Origin: an uncultured Sphingomonadaceae bacterium
GTDB lineage: Bacteria > Pseudomonadota > Alphaproteobacteria > Sphingomonadales > Sphingomonadaceae
Direction: 5' to 3'
NCBI GenBank assembly: GCA_947493215.1
Contig: CANLQE010000001.1
Location: forward strand, 2,419,404 to 2,483,403
Length of the DNA stretch: 64,000 nucleotides
In this document: in pieces, positions 47,124 through 56,076 of the stretch
Layout of the letters: each line of letters opens with the position of its first letter
Position numbering within the stretch: position 1 is the stretch's first letter
Notes under the pieces: generated by a model
The model's database searches: none
What the model was told of the DNA's origin: nothing
The model's input: only the letters and a program-made list of their open reading frames with translations
Program-made: the position numbers and the translations under genes

Positions 47124-47895
47124 CAGCGATCAGTTTTCGATTTCAATGGTTGGGACATTACTCATAGGATTACGGGCTATATGCATCCTGCTGAGTCTTA
47201 TAATCTGCCTTCCAATCCACTATTTATGGAGACTTTTTCGGCTCCCCTCCCCTTGGCCTCGCTTTTTCCTTTGGCTTGTTACCGCTAATTGCGGCGCAAT
47301 TGTAAAAACTAGAGGTAATCGACTTAAACAAGATGTTTTCTATGTCGCCAACCATATCAGTTGGTTCGATATTCCGGTTATATCCGGCGTAACCGGTTGC
47401 ACATTTGTGGCGCAAGACGGCATCGCAAGCTGGCCGGTCATCGGGTGGCTGTGCCGCATCAATAAGACAATTTTTGTCTCTAGAACCGACCGAATGCAGG
47501 TTGGTAGTCAGATTGATATAATTCGTGAAGCCATTGAAGAAAAATACCCGATCACGGTGTTTCCGGAAGGAACGACAACCGACGGGCATAGTTTGCTACC
47601 TTTCAAACCCTCACTTTTTGAAGCCATGGCGCCACCGCCAAAACCGACTATGGTACAGCCGATGTTGCTCGATTATGGCAACGTCAGCAAAGATATTGCC
47701 TGGGTTGGTGAAGAACCTGCAGTAGATAATGCGAAACGGTTGTTTGCGCGCCTAGGCACGATCCCCACAACCCTCCATTTTCTCGAACCTTTTGATCCGG
47801 CTGATTTTGGCGACCGTAAGGCCATTTGTGCAGAGGCAGAGCGACGAATTGCCAAGGCGCTTTCCGCTTCCCTGTCCGGAGAGCCCGTTGTATAG
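47095..47895 (+). CDS. 1-acyl-glycerol-3-phosphate acyltransferase-like protein
   Basis: 266 residues. One N-terminal helix (GTLLIGLRAICILLSLIICL), then the PlsC-type catalytic motif NHISWFDIPV (NHxxxxD), GTPFVxxG-equivalent VAQDGIASWPVIGWL, FPEGTTTDGHSLLPFKPSLFEA (glycerophosphate site) and a C-terminal soluble part. Acylates lysophosphatidate or a related lipid. ATG 47095 lies 29 bases inside the fur frame; a later ATG at 47146 cannot be excluded. Confidence 0.88.
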   Translation: MAYPLTEKPDSDQFSISMVGTLLIGLRAICILLSLIICLPIHYLWRLFRLPSPWPRFFLWLVTANCGAIVKTRGNRLKQDVFYVANHISWFDIPVISGVTGCTFVAQDGIASWPVIGWLCRINKTIFVSRTDRMQVGSQIDIIREAIEEKYPITVFPEGTTTDGHSLLPFKPSLFEAMAPPPKPTMVQPMLLDYGNVSKDIAWVGEEPAVDNAKRLFARLGTIPTTLHFLEPFDPADFGDRKAICAEAERRIAKALSASLSGEPVV

Positions 47896-47904
47896 GCAGC
47901 GGCT

Positions 47905-49242
47905 ATGAATCGAACCAATCCTAAGAAATTTCGCGTCAAATCCTTTGGCTGCCAAATGAACGTCTATGATGGCGAGCGTATGTCCGAGATGCTTGTCGAT
48001 CAGGGCATGTCCAGCGCTGCCGATGGCGAAGATGCTGATCTGGTTGTCCTGAACACCTGCCACATTCGCGAAAAAGCCGCGGAAAAGGTGTATTCCGACA
48101 TTGGTCGCTTACGAGGCAAAGATGGCAAGAGCCCGATGATTGCTGTCGCTGGCTGTGTAGCACAAGCGGAAGGCAAAGAAATTTCACGGCGCGCGCCAAG
48201 CGTGGATATTGTGGTTGGTCCGCAAGCTTATCACCGGCTACCCGAGTTGATCGAACGCGCCAAAACCGGTAAGAAGGCTCTCGACACCGATATGCCGGCA
48301 GCATCAAAATTCGATGCCCTGCCAACACGTAAAAAACAGGCTCGGCCCACTGCTTTTTTGACGGTACAGGAAGGCTGCGACAAATTTTGCACCTATTGTG
48401 TAGTGCCTTATACGCGCGGTGCAGAAATCTCTCGCCCTTGGTCGGATCTGGTCAGCGAAGCGCAAGCACTGGTCGATGGCGGCGCGAAGGAAATCACGCT
48501 GCTGGGTCAAAACGTAAACGCGTGGACCAGCAAAGACGATAAGGGCAAGATGCAAGGTCTCGACGGTTTGATACGAGCCCTGGACGGCATCAGCGGTCTG
48601 GAACGTATCAGATATACGACCAGCCACCCCAATGACATGACCGAGGCGTTGATCGCGGCTCATGGCGAGATACCAGCGCTTATGCCTTACCTACACCTTC
48701 CGGTCCAATCCGGTAGCGACCGTATCCTCAAGGCTATGAACCGTTCGCACACGACCGAAAGCTACCTCAATATCCTAGCGCGGATGAGAGAAGTTAGACC
48801 GGACATCGCCATTTCGGGCGATTTCATCGTCGGTTTCCCCGGAGAAACAGATGCGGATTTTGAAGCGACTCTGGCGGTCGTGCGCGAAGCCAACTACGCG
48901 CAGGCTTATTCATTTAAATATTCACCCCGTCCCGGTACCCCAGCAGCCGGGATGGACAACCAAATAGCGCCAGAAATCATGAATGAGCGACTCCAGCGGC
49001 TCCAAGCTTTGCTGAACGAACAGCAACATGACTTCAATAAACAGGCGCTTGGCCGCCGCACCGACATTTTGCTGGAACGCAATGGCAAGCTCGACGGGCA
49101 ACTCGTTGGCAAAACACCCTGGCTACAATCCGTCCATATCATCGCTCCCGAACTGGTAATTGGCGATATGGTCGATGTGACGATAGAAAGTGCAGGCCCC
49201 AACAGCTTGCAAGGAAAAATGACACAGAGAGAAGCTGCTTAA
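47905..49242 (+). CDS. miaB: tRNA-2-methylthio-N6-isopentenyladenosine synthase MiaB
   Basis: 445-residue radical-SAM methylthiotransferase. N-terminal cluster Cys ([22 protein letters not shown]), radical-SAM CX3CX2C at [16 protein letters not shown], and a C-terminal TRAM domain ending [17 protein letters not shown]. Adds ms2 to i6A37 of tRNAs. It overlaps phoH by one base, making the miaB-phoH-ybeY-corC order typical of proteobacteria. Confidence 0.97.
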   Translation: MNRTNPKKFRVKSFGCQMNVYDGERMSEMLVDQGMSSAADGEDADLVVLNTCHIREKAAEKVYSDIGRLRGKDGKSPMIAVAGCVAQAEGKEISRRAPSVDIVVGPQAYHRLPELIERAKTGKKALDTDMPAASKFDALPTRKKQARPTAFLTVQEGCDKFCTYCVVPYTRGAEISRPWSDLVSEAQALVDGGAKEITLLGQNVNAWTSKDDKGKMQGLDGLIRALDGISGLERIRYTTSHPNDMTEALIAAHGEIPALMPYLHLPVQSGSDRILKAMNRSHTTESYLNILARMREVRPDIAISGDFIVGFPGETDADFEATLAVVREANYAQAYSFKYSPRPGTPAAGMDNQIAPEIMNERLQRLQALLNEQQHDFNKQALGRRTDILLERNGKLDGQLVGKTPWLQSVHIIAPELVIGDMVDVTIESAGPNSLQGKMTQREAA

Positions 49243-50270
49243 TGGTCAAAAAGAGCATCGCCGAGGACAAGATCAAACTGGTTACACTGGATGTAGAATT
49301 TGATGACCCACAGATATTGGGCGAGTTGTTTGGCGAATATGACCGTAATATCGTGGCGATTGAAAACCGGTTGGGTGTCTATATCGCTGCTCGCGGGACA
49401 AAATTGAAGATTGAAGGCGAAGAAGAATCCGCAACCCAAGCCCGTGACGTCCTCACCGGTATCTACAGTCGATTGGAAGAAGGTCAGGAAATTGACGGAG
49501 CGGTTGTTGAAGCCATTATCGGGATGGTCGCGGACCCCCGTGTATCGAAAACCGCAAAACCCGGTAATGCTGCAAAACATCTAAAGGCGGATGTCTCAGC
49601 GCCGCCTAAAGTCATGATCAAGACGCGCAAGAAAACAATTTTCCCGCGCTCTGTTCGTCAAGCTGATTATATGGAAAAGCTGGCTCGGGACGACATGATA
49701 TTTGCACTGGGCCCGGCCGGTACCGGCAAAACCTATCTCGCGGTTGCGCAGGCCGTATCGCAGTTGATCACTGGATCAGTCGATCGCCTTATCTTGTCGC
49801 GTCCAGCGGTCGAGGCAGGTGAAAAAATCGGCTTTCTACCCGGTGATATGAAGGAAAAAGTCGACCCATTCCTACGCCCTCTCTATGACGCGCTTTATGA
49901 TACGCTGCCTGCCGAACAGGTAGAACGTCGGATTGAAAGTGGCGAGATTGAAATTGCTCCCATCGCCTTTATGCGTGGCCGTACATTGGCTGATGCTTTC
50001 GTAATATTAGACGAAGCCCAGAACACAACAACAGCACAAATGAAGATGTTTCTCACCCGGTTCGGTATGAACAGCCGGATGGTCATTTGCGGCGACCCAA
50101 AACAAGTCGATTTACCGAGCGGAGCAACCTCTGGTCTTTCCGATGCAGTGCAAAAGCTGGACGGTGTGGACAGTGTAAGTACAGTAAAATTCGGGGCCGC
50201 CGATGTCGTCCGCCATCCATTGGTGGGCAAAATCGTCGAAGCCTATGAAGGCAAAGATGCTGCAGATTGA
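49242..50270 (+). CDS. phoH: PhoH-family ATPase
   Basis: 342 residues. A KH-like RNA-binding part at the start (VAIENRLGVYIAARGTKLKI), then the P-loop ALGPAGTGKTYLAVAQAVSQL and Walker B FVILDEAQNTTTAQMKMFLTRFG. Despite the name, membership in the phosphate regulon is not required; with YbeY it acts in RNA metabolism. No Pho box is seen near it. Confidence 0.93.
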   Translation: MVKKSIAEDKIKLVTLDVEFDDPQILGELFGEYDRNIVAIENRLGVYIAARGTKLKIEGEEESATQARDVLTGIYSRLEEGQEIDGAVVEAIIGMVADPRVSKTAKPGNAAKHLKADVSAPPKVMIKTRKKTIFPRSVRQADYMEKLARDDMIFALGPAGTGKTYLAVAQAVSQLITGSVDRLILSRPAVEAGEKIGFLPGDMKEKVDPFLRPLYDALYDTLPAEQVERRIESGEIEIAPIAFMRGRTLADAFVILDEAQNTTTAQMKMFLTRFGMNSRMVICGDPKQVDLPSGATSGLSDAVQKLDGVDSVSTVKFGAADVVRHPLVGKIVEAYEGKDAAD

Positions 50271-50766
50271 GATCAACACCGGTCCGGATTGGCAAGACGG
50301 GACTGACTGGCAAAAAAGAACCGAAAAAGCAGCAAGCGCAGCGCTTTCTGCATCTTCTTATGGCGACTTGGCAGAGCGGAACTTTGCGTTAGAGATTAGC
50401 ATAAAATTCTCTGACAATGATGAAGTGCAGAAGCTTAACTCAGCCTATCGCGAAAAAGACAAGCCGACCAACGTGCTGTCGTTTCCTTTGGTCCCACGCG
50501 ATTTGTTTGAATCCTTATCCAACAGCGATGACGGCGAAATACTGCTCGGCGATATCGTCATGGCGCATGGTGTTTGCGCCGACGAGGCGAAGGAAAAGTC
50601 TATACCAATGGCGGACCACGCATCGCACTTACTGGTGCATGGTGTTTTACATCTATTAGGCTATGATCATGAAACTGAAGCTGAGGCCTTGATTATGGAG
50701 GCCTTAGAAGTCAAAGCGCTACAAAAATTGGGCATTGCTAATCCCTATGCCGATCAACATATATAA
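50257..50766 (+). CDS. ybeY: Endoribonuclease YbeY
   Basis: 169 residues. The zinc motif HGVLHLLGYDH (three His) and LNSAYREKDKPTNVLSFP are family signatures. It takes part in 16S rRNA maturation and ribosome quality control. ATG 50257 lies inside the phoH end and has AAGG five bases upstream. Confidence 0.95.
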   Translation: MLQIEINTGPDWQDGTDWQKRTEKAASAALSASSYGDLAERNFALEISIKFSDNDEVQKLNSAYREKDKPTNVLSFPLVPRDLFESLSNSDDGEILLGDIVMAHGVCADEAKEKSIPMADHASHLLVHGVLHLLGYDHETEAEALIMEALEVKALQKLGIANPYADQHI

Positions 50767-50769
50767 AGA

Positions 50770-51747
50770 GTGACCAAAAACAAAAATATGCCAGACGATA
50801 CAGCAAGTAAGTCGAACGGGACCGGCAGTCGATCTGCGTCTGCATCTCGTAACGAGGATGATGAACCGGGGCGAATATGGCGCAGCCTAAAAGCTATGGT
50901 TTTTGGTGAAACGGAAGATAACTCGCTGCGCGCACAACTCGAAGAAGTCATTGATGAACACGAAAATGAAGGCGACACCGACAAAAAAGGTGATCCCGAT
51001 ATTTCCCCAGTTGAACTGGAAATGCTTCGTAATCTTCTGCATTTTAGCGACCACCGCGTAGACGACATAGCGGTCCCACGCGCTGATATCATTGCGATAG
51101 AAGAAAGCGCGCCTTTTCATGAATATGTCGAAATATTCTCCGAACATGGACATAGCCGCATTCCGGTATTTCGCGATAATCTCGATACGATCATTGGTAT
51201 GATCCATATCAAAGATATTTTTGCGCTTGTTGCAAAAGGCGGAGAACTGCCGACCGACATTGCGCCCTATCTGCGTCAACCGCGATTTGTCCCTGAATCT
51301 ATGGGCGTGTTGGACTTACTGGCCGAAATGCGCGCAACAAGGACACACCTGGCCATTATATTTGACGAATATAACGGCACCGAAGGCCTCGTTACGATTG
51401 AAGATATTGTCGAAGAAATTGTCGGCGATATCGAAGACGAGCATGATGATGAACCCGTTCCGATGCTGAAACCGCTTGATGGCGGCATATGGGAAGCGGA
51501 CGCGCGGGCTGAATTGGAAGATGTCGGAGAAGAAATTGATCCGGCACTGGCTGAGATTGACGAAGATGTAGATACCATTGGCGGCCTATCTTTTGTCTTG
51601 GCCGGTCATATCCCGAAAAAGGGAGAAATACTCGAGCATCCTAGCGGCTGGCAGCTCAAAATCTTAGAGGCCGATGACCGCCGTGTAACGAAGCTGCGTC
51701 TGTTACCGCCCGATCTGGATATGACAGCAGCGAATAAAGTGAGTTAA
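50770..51747 (+). CDS. CorC/HlyC-family CBS-domain protein
   Basis: 325 residues, GTG start. A polar N-terminus rich in Ser and Asp, two CBS domains (VPRADIIAIEE and FSEHGHSRIPVFRDNLDTIIGMIHIKDIF; then ESMGVLDLLAEMRATRTHLAIIFDEYNGTEGLVTIEDIVEEIVG) and a C-terminal CorC/HlyC domain. No membrane helices. Members take part in magnesium and cobalt efflux. The apolipoprotein N-acyltransferase that often follows is not here. Confidence 0.9.
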   Translation: MTKNKNMPDDTASKSNGTGSRSASASRNEDDEPGRIWRSLKAMVFGETEDNSLRAQLEEVIDEHENEGDTDKKGDPDISPVELEMLRNLLHFSDHRVDDIAVPRADIIAIEESAPFHEYVEIFSEHGHSRIPVFRDNLDTIIGMIHIKDIFALVAKGGELPTDIAPYLRQPRFVPESMGVLDLLAEMRATRTHLAIIFDEYNGTEGLVTIEDIVEEIVGDIEDEHDDEPVPMLKPLDGGIWEADARAELEDVGEEIDPALAEIDEDVDTIGGLSFVLAGHIPKKGEILEHPSGWQLKILEADDRRVTKLRLLPPDLDMTAANKVS

Positions 51748-52397
51748 GCGTCCGCGAGTTGCGCTGCACGTTTACGCCAAGTTTCGGCTAGTACGGACAA
51801 ATTGGACAGCCTTCGCAGCTCCGCCTCATGGCCTTTGTGCCTGCCAGCAATTATCATCCCAAACAGCCGCTCCAACGGCCAGTCGGGTTGGGTCCGCTCT
51901 TGCTGAACGATCGTATCGCTGGCCCGCACTCTGCCTGACTCTAAAACTCTGAAATAGCTGCCAGATTTAGAAGTCTTCACCACGGTTTTCAAAACATCTG
52001 AATATCCAAAATGGTGATTGAGTTTCCAGCAAGGTTGACGCGCATGGCTACATTCGATCAAAGCCTCTCCCACCCGGAATATGTCGCCAAGATGTAGCTT
52101 ATCTTCGGTCAATCCAGCGCAACTAATATTCTCCCCAAAAGCACCCGGGCGGTTCAGGATATCCAGTCCGGCATATTTTTCCTGCCAAAACGCATAATGT
52201 TCGATCGGATAAAGATGTATCGCCTTGTCCCGTCCGCCATGATGCAGCGGATCAGCCACTTGGTTACCGGATAATCCCAATAGCCCAAGCTCTATTGCCC
52301 CGGACGCCGGCTGTTTGACGATAGCGCTCATCTCCCCATCGTCGCGAAACGGTTTTGGCGTACCGATCAGAAGTTTATCAAGCGTCGTTTCAATCAT
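51744..52397 (-). CDS. MOSC-domain protein
   Basis: 217 residues of the YiiM type. A MOSC beta-domain (HHGGRDKAIHLYPIEHYAFWQ, FGENISCAGLTEDKLHLGDIFRVGEALIECSHARQPCWKL) with the conserved Cys in RQPCWK that would hold sulfur or molybdenum cofactor. YiiM relatives reduce hydroxylated purine analogues with the help of molybdenum cofactor, which fits the moa genes elsewhere in the window. Its stop shares TTAA with the convergent corC stop. Confidence 0.88.
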   Translation of the reverse strand: MIETTLDKLLIGTPKPFRDDGEMSAIVKQPASGAIELGLLGLSGNQVADPLHHGGRDKAIHLYPIEHYAFWQEKYAGLDILNRPGAFGENISCAGLTEDKLHLGDIFRVGEALIECSHARQPCWKLNHHFGYSDVLKTVVKTSKSGSYFRVLESGRVRASDTIVQQERTQPDWPLERLFGMIIAGRHKGHEAELRRLSNLSVLAETWRKRAAQLADA

Positions 52398-52462
52398 TTA
52401 GAATGATGTATCGACCCAAGTTCATATTGGCAATTTCCCATTTATTATGCTTCAAGGCGAAA

Positions 52463-53644
52463 ATGGAAATCAGTGACCTTCGCATTGCCCTGTATAGCGG
52501 CAACTATAATTTCGTACGCGACGGTGCAAATCAAGCGCTAAACCGGCTAGCAGAGTATCTTTTGCGCAAAGGAGCAGCGGTTCGGGTCTATTCACCAACT
52601 ACCGATACTCCGGCCTTTGAACCTACTGGCGATTTGATCAGCGTCCCCTCTTTTGCTTTCCCCGGGCGCGGTGAATACCGTTTTCCGACTCATATTTCGG
52701 GCAGTGCGAAACGTGATCTTGCGGCATTTAATCCCAATATCATACAGATATCCAGCCCTGACCGCGTGGGCCACCGGATGGTCAGTTGGGCACGGAAAAA
52801 TGAAATCCCAGTACTCGCATCCGTGCACACCAGGTTCGAAACCTATCCACGCTATTATAATTTAGCTTTTTTGGAACCTGTTATCGAAGCAATGTTACGG
52901 CGGCTTTACAGACGCTGCGACGCGCTGGTGGCTCCATCTGAGTCGATGGCACAAGTGTTGCGGCAACAACGGATGAACTATGATGTCGGCATATGGTCAC
53001 GCGGCGTCGACAAAGACGTGTTTAATCCATCGAAACGCGATCTGGCGTGGCGACAATCCTTTGGCATTGCCGATGATGAGCCGGTTATCGGTTTCCTAGG
53101 CAGGCTTGTCATGGAAAAAGGACTGGACGTATTTTCCGACGCGATTGACGAGTTGAAACGGCGGCGCATTAAGCATCGGGTTCTCATTATCGGCGAAGGC
53201 CCTGCCAAGCAATGGTTCCAAGAGCGAGTTGATGATGCCATTTTTGCCGGATTCCAGCAGGGTCATGATCTGGGTCGCGCGGTGGCCAGCATGGATATGC
53301 TGTTCAATCCATCCGTCACCGAGACATTCGGCAACGTGACGCTTGAAGCCATGGCCTGCGGCCTTCCCGTTGTCGCGGCCAAAGCGACGGGCAGCCAGAG
53401 TCTGGTTAGAGACAAAGAATCTGGACGTTTGGTCACACCGGGCGCTATTCGCGATTTTGCCGACGTTCTGCAGCTCTATTGTCAGGATGAAACTATTCGA
53501 AAGACGCATGGCACGGCGGGCGAAAAACGCGCAGACGAATTTAGCTGGGACCAGATTAACAACGCGGTCGCCCAAACCTATATCCGACTGATCCGGCAAC
53601 GGCAGTCAGGCCAGAGCCCAATCAAGCAGGCCGCTATTCGATAG
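52463..53644 (+). CDS. GT4-family glycosyltransferase
   Basis: 393 residues. GT-B fold: N-terminal ALYSGNYNFVRDGANQALNRLAEYLLRKGA (acceptor side), ASVHTRFETYPRYY, WSRGVDKDVFNPSKR, and the C-terminal donor site VTETFGNVTLEAMACGLPVVAA with the E-x7-E pair. It resembles GDP-mannose- or UDP-glucose-dependent enzymes such as MgtA/SqdX, but the sugar and acceptor cannot be named. ATG 52463 has AAGG six bases upstream. Confidence 0.85.
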   Translation: MEISDLRIALYSGNYNFVRDGANQALNRLAEYLLRKGAAVRVYSPTTDTPAFEPTGDLISVPSFAFPGRGEYRFPTHISGSAKRDLAAFNPNIIQISSPDRVGHRMVSWARKNEIPVLASVHTRFETYPRYYNLAFLEPVIEAMLRRLYRRCDALVAPSESMAQVLRQQRMNYDVGIWSRGVDKDVFNPSKRDLAWRQSFGIADDEPVIGFLGRLVMEKGLDVFSDAIDELKRRRIKHRVLIIGEGPAKQWFQERVDDAIFAGFQQGHDLGRAVASMDMLFNPSVTETFGNVTLEAMACGLPVVAAKATGSQSLVRDKESGRLVTPGAIRDFADVLQLYCQDETIRKTHGTAGEKRADEFSWDQINNAVAQTYIRLIRQRQSGQSPIKQAAIR

Positions 53645-53653
53645 TCTCCAAGT

Positions 53654-54115
53654 CTAACGCAAAACACTCCCTGCTTTCATCTTCCAGGCATATAAAATCA
53701 GGAAAATGATGGACAGCCAGATAACAGCGGTAAAAATCCAAATGCCGGTCGTATTGAGGCTATCTGGTACATCGGTTGTCATCTGGTAGATGGACGAACC
53801 CAATAAACCTGCCAAGGATATCCCAAATGCGATAACCGCGTGACGGCTGCGCAGTAACAATAGCAATGAACCGATAAATGCGCCCCAAACCCCTAACGCC
53901 CACGCTGCATCGGCCCAAGCTGGAAATGCGTAAAAATAATCCAACTGCTCTTGCGTGAAGCTGCTCATATAGCTTTCATTGCGTGTTTGCGTCATTGTGT
54001 AGTCCAGCGCTCCGCCCGAATTCCAGACTGTCGCAATTATGCCAACGACCCAAAGGTGCCAAGGCGTCTTTGGCCTGCCTCGCGTTTCCGTTACAGTTTC
54101 GACTGTATCCGACAT
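53654..54115 (-). CDS. Four-helix membrane protein, unknown
   Basis: 153 residues. A polar N-terminus, then four hydrophobic stretches (about 19-38, 67-87, 92-110, 122-143). Between the first two lies a conserved-looking TMTQTRNESYMSSFTQEQLDYFYAFPAWA. Databases tend to label such proteins as sugar or unknown transporters without evidence. Converges with the glycosyltransferase, nine bases apart. Confidence 0.65.
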   Translation of the reverse strand: MSDTVETVTETRGRPKTPWHLWVVGIIATVWNSGGALDYTMTQTRNESYMSSFTQEQLDYFYAFPAWADAAWALGVWGAFIGSLLLLLRSRHAVIAFGISLAGLLGSSIYQMTTDVPDSLNTTGIWIFTAVIWLSIIFLILYAWKMKAGSVLR

Positions 54116-54233
54116 ATTTTTTCCTCCCTATTTCTCATCACCATCTTATCACGAACCGTGCTGGCCACAAAATTTAAGCGCGAGCGCAGGAACATGCTGG
54201 TTTTCAGACCAAAAAATGCCATAACAAACGCTC

Positions 54234-55553
54234 ATGGATGATTTCTTCACCACTGATGATGAGCCACAAGGACAGGAAGAGATTCCTGCCAATGCTCCGC
54301 TTGCGGAAAAGCTTCGTCCTAGGAAGCTCAGCGAAGTGGTCGGTCAGGATCACCTGGTCGGCGACGAAGGCGCGCTAAAACGCATGATCGTGGCGGGCAA
54401 GTTGTCTTCAATCATATTCTGGGGACCGCCGGGGACCGGAAAGACCAGCCTCGCGCGATTGCTCGCCAATGAAACAGACTTGCATTTCCATGCCATATCG
54501 GCTGTTTTTTCTGGCGTCGCAGACCTAAAGAAAGTTTTTGCAGCGGCAGAGCAGCGACAGCGAATTGGCAAGCAAACTTTGCTGTTTGTAGATGAAATCC
54601 ATCGCTTCAACCGCTCTCAGCAGGATAGTTTTCTGCCCTATGTTGAGAAGGGCACGGTGATACTGGTTGGTGCGACCACGGAAAACCCGTCGTTTGAACT
54701 CAACGCTGCCCTGCTCAGTCGAACGCAAGTATTAATCCTCAATCGACTGGATAGCATTGCATTGGGAGAACTTTTGGCCAAATCGGAGGCATTGACCGAG
54801 AGCGCCCTGCCTTTAACAGCCAGCGCGCGTGAGGCCTTGGTCGCCAGCGCTGATGGAGACGGACGCTTCCTGCTCAATCAGGCCGAAACGCTATTTTCGC
54901 TGGATATCATGGAACCACTTGATCCCGCTGCGTTGGCAAAACTGCTCCACCGCCGGATGGCCGTCTATGACAAGGACCGCGAAGGACATTACAACCTAAT
55001 CTCTGCCCTGCATAAGTCGCTACGCGGTTCTGATCCACAGGCCGCGCTCTACTATTTGGCGCGCATGCTCGTAGCGGGCGAGGAACCTCTATATGTTTTG
55101 AGGCGCATTGTTCGCTTTGCCAGCGAAGATATCGGATTAGCGGATCCGAATGCACTAATTCAGGCGCTTGCCGCAAAAGATGCATATGATTTTCTGGGTA
55201 GCCCAGAGGGTGAAGTCGCCATCGCGCAGGCCTGTCTCTATTGCGCAACCGCCCCCAAATCCAATGCAACCTACAAGGCACAAAAATCCGCTTGGAAATC
55301 GGCAAAACAAACCGGGTCGCTGATGCCTCCCCAAAACATTCTCAACGCGCCCACTAAGCTGATGAAGGAAATCGGTTATGGTGAAGGCTATAACTATGAC
55401 CATGAGAATGAGGAGGGCTTTTCGGGTGACGACTATTGGCCAGAAGAGATGGAGCCAGAGCAGTTCTATCAGCCGGTTGACCGCGGATTTGAGCATAAGA
55501 TCCGGCAACGGTTGGATTATTGGAAAAAGTTGCGAGGTGATGACAGTGTTTAG
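54234..55553 (+). CDS. rarA: Replication-associated recombination protein A
   Basis: 439-residue AAA+ clamp-loader-like ATPase (MgsA/RarA) acting at stalled forks. PLAEKLRPRKLSEVVGQDHLV, Walker A FWGPPGTGKTSLARL, Walker B LLFVDEIHRFNRSQQDSFLP and the trimer domain SDPQAALYYLARMLVAGEEP are family blocks. Followed without a gap by three genes of unrelated type, apparently co-transcribed. Confidence 0.95.
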   Translation: MDDFFTTDDEPQGQEEIPANAPLAEKLRPRKLSEVVGQDHLVGDEGALKRMIVAGKLSSIIFWGPPGTGKTSLARLLANETDLHFHAISAVFSGVADLKKVFAAAEQRQRIGKQTLLFVDEIHRFNRSQQDSFLPYVEKGTVILVGATTENPSFELNAALLSRTQVLILNRLDSIALGELLAKSEALTESALPLTASAREALVASADGDGRFLLNQAETLFSLDIMEPLDPAALAKLLHRRMAVYDKDREGHYNLISALHKSLRGSDPQAALYYLARMLVAGEEPLYVLRRIVRFASEDIGLADPNALIQALAAKDAYDFLGSPEGEVAIAQACLYCATAPKSNATYKAQKSAWKSAKQTGSLMPPQNILNAPTKLMKEIGYGEGYNYDHENEEGFSGDDYWPEEMEPEQFYQPVDRGFEHKIRQRLDYWKKLRGDDSV

Positions 55554-56076
55554 GTTCTCTCTTACTTTACTGGCGTTGAGCGCAATATTGCTCGCCCCTC
55601 AAACATCTCATGCAGAGGAAAAGGCAGTAGCCCCGAACTGGTATCTTGTTGATGAAATTATCGAAGATAAAGCGCCAGATTACCGCAGTGATGTCTTCTT
55701 CGCCGACAAGGCGAGCATCAAGCAGGAAAATGGATATACTTCCATCTCCATTTCACAGATCATAATGTCGCAAGGGGATGAACCATCGGATAGTGTAATC
55801 AGAGATTTGCGTTCGCGCATTACGATCGACTGCAACGAACATATTTACGCAACGATGGAAGTTTCTGAATTTAACCAAGATAACAAACTGATCACTTCTA
55901 AAACAATACCCCTGGAAACAGCAGAGTGGGAGCTACCCTTCGCCAATTCCGGCTATGTTAGTGTTTTCCGCTTTGCCTGCGAGCCGGACATTGAATTTGG
56001 ATCCCAGAAATTTCCCGCTGAGATACAGCCGCTGGCGTCGGTCATGGCCTACTTGAAAGCCGATTGGAGAAATTGA
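55540..56076 (+). CDS. Secreted protein of unknown function behind rarA
   Basis: 178 residues from ATG 55540 with a signal peptide (VFRFSLTLLALSAILLAPQTSHA). The mature protein has a Cys near its middle (ITIDCNEHIY) and one near the end (FRFACEPD), with beta-strand-rich sequence. A GTG at 55546 has GAGG eight bases upstream and could be the actual start. No family recognised. Its frame overlaps the end of rarA by 14 bases and its stop touches the next ATG. Confidence 0.65.
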   Translation: MTVFRFSLTLLALSAILLAPQTSHAEEKAVAPNWYLVDEIIEDKAPDYRSDVFFADKASIKQENGYTSISISQIIMSQGDEPSDSVIRDLRSRITIDCNEHIYATMEVSEFNQDNKLITSKTIPLETAEWELPFANSGYVSVFRFACEPDIEFGSQKFPAEIQPLASVMAYLKADWRN

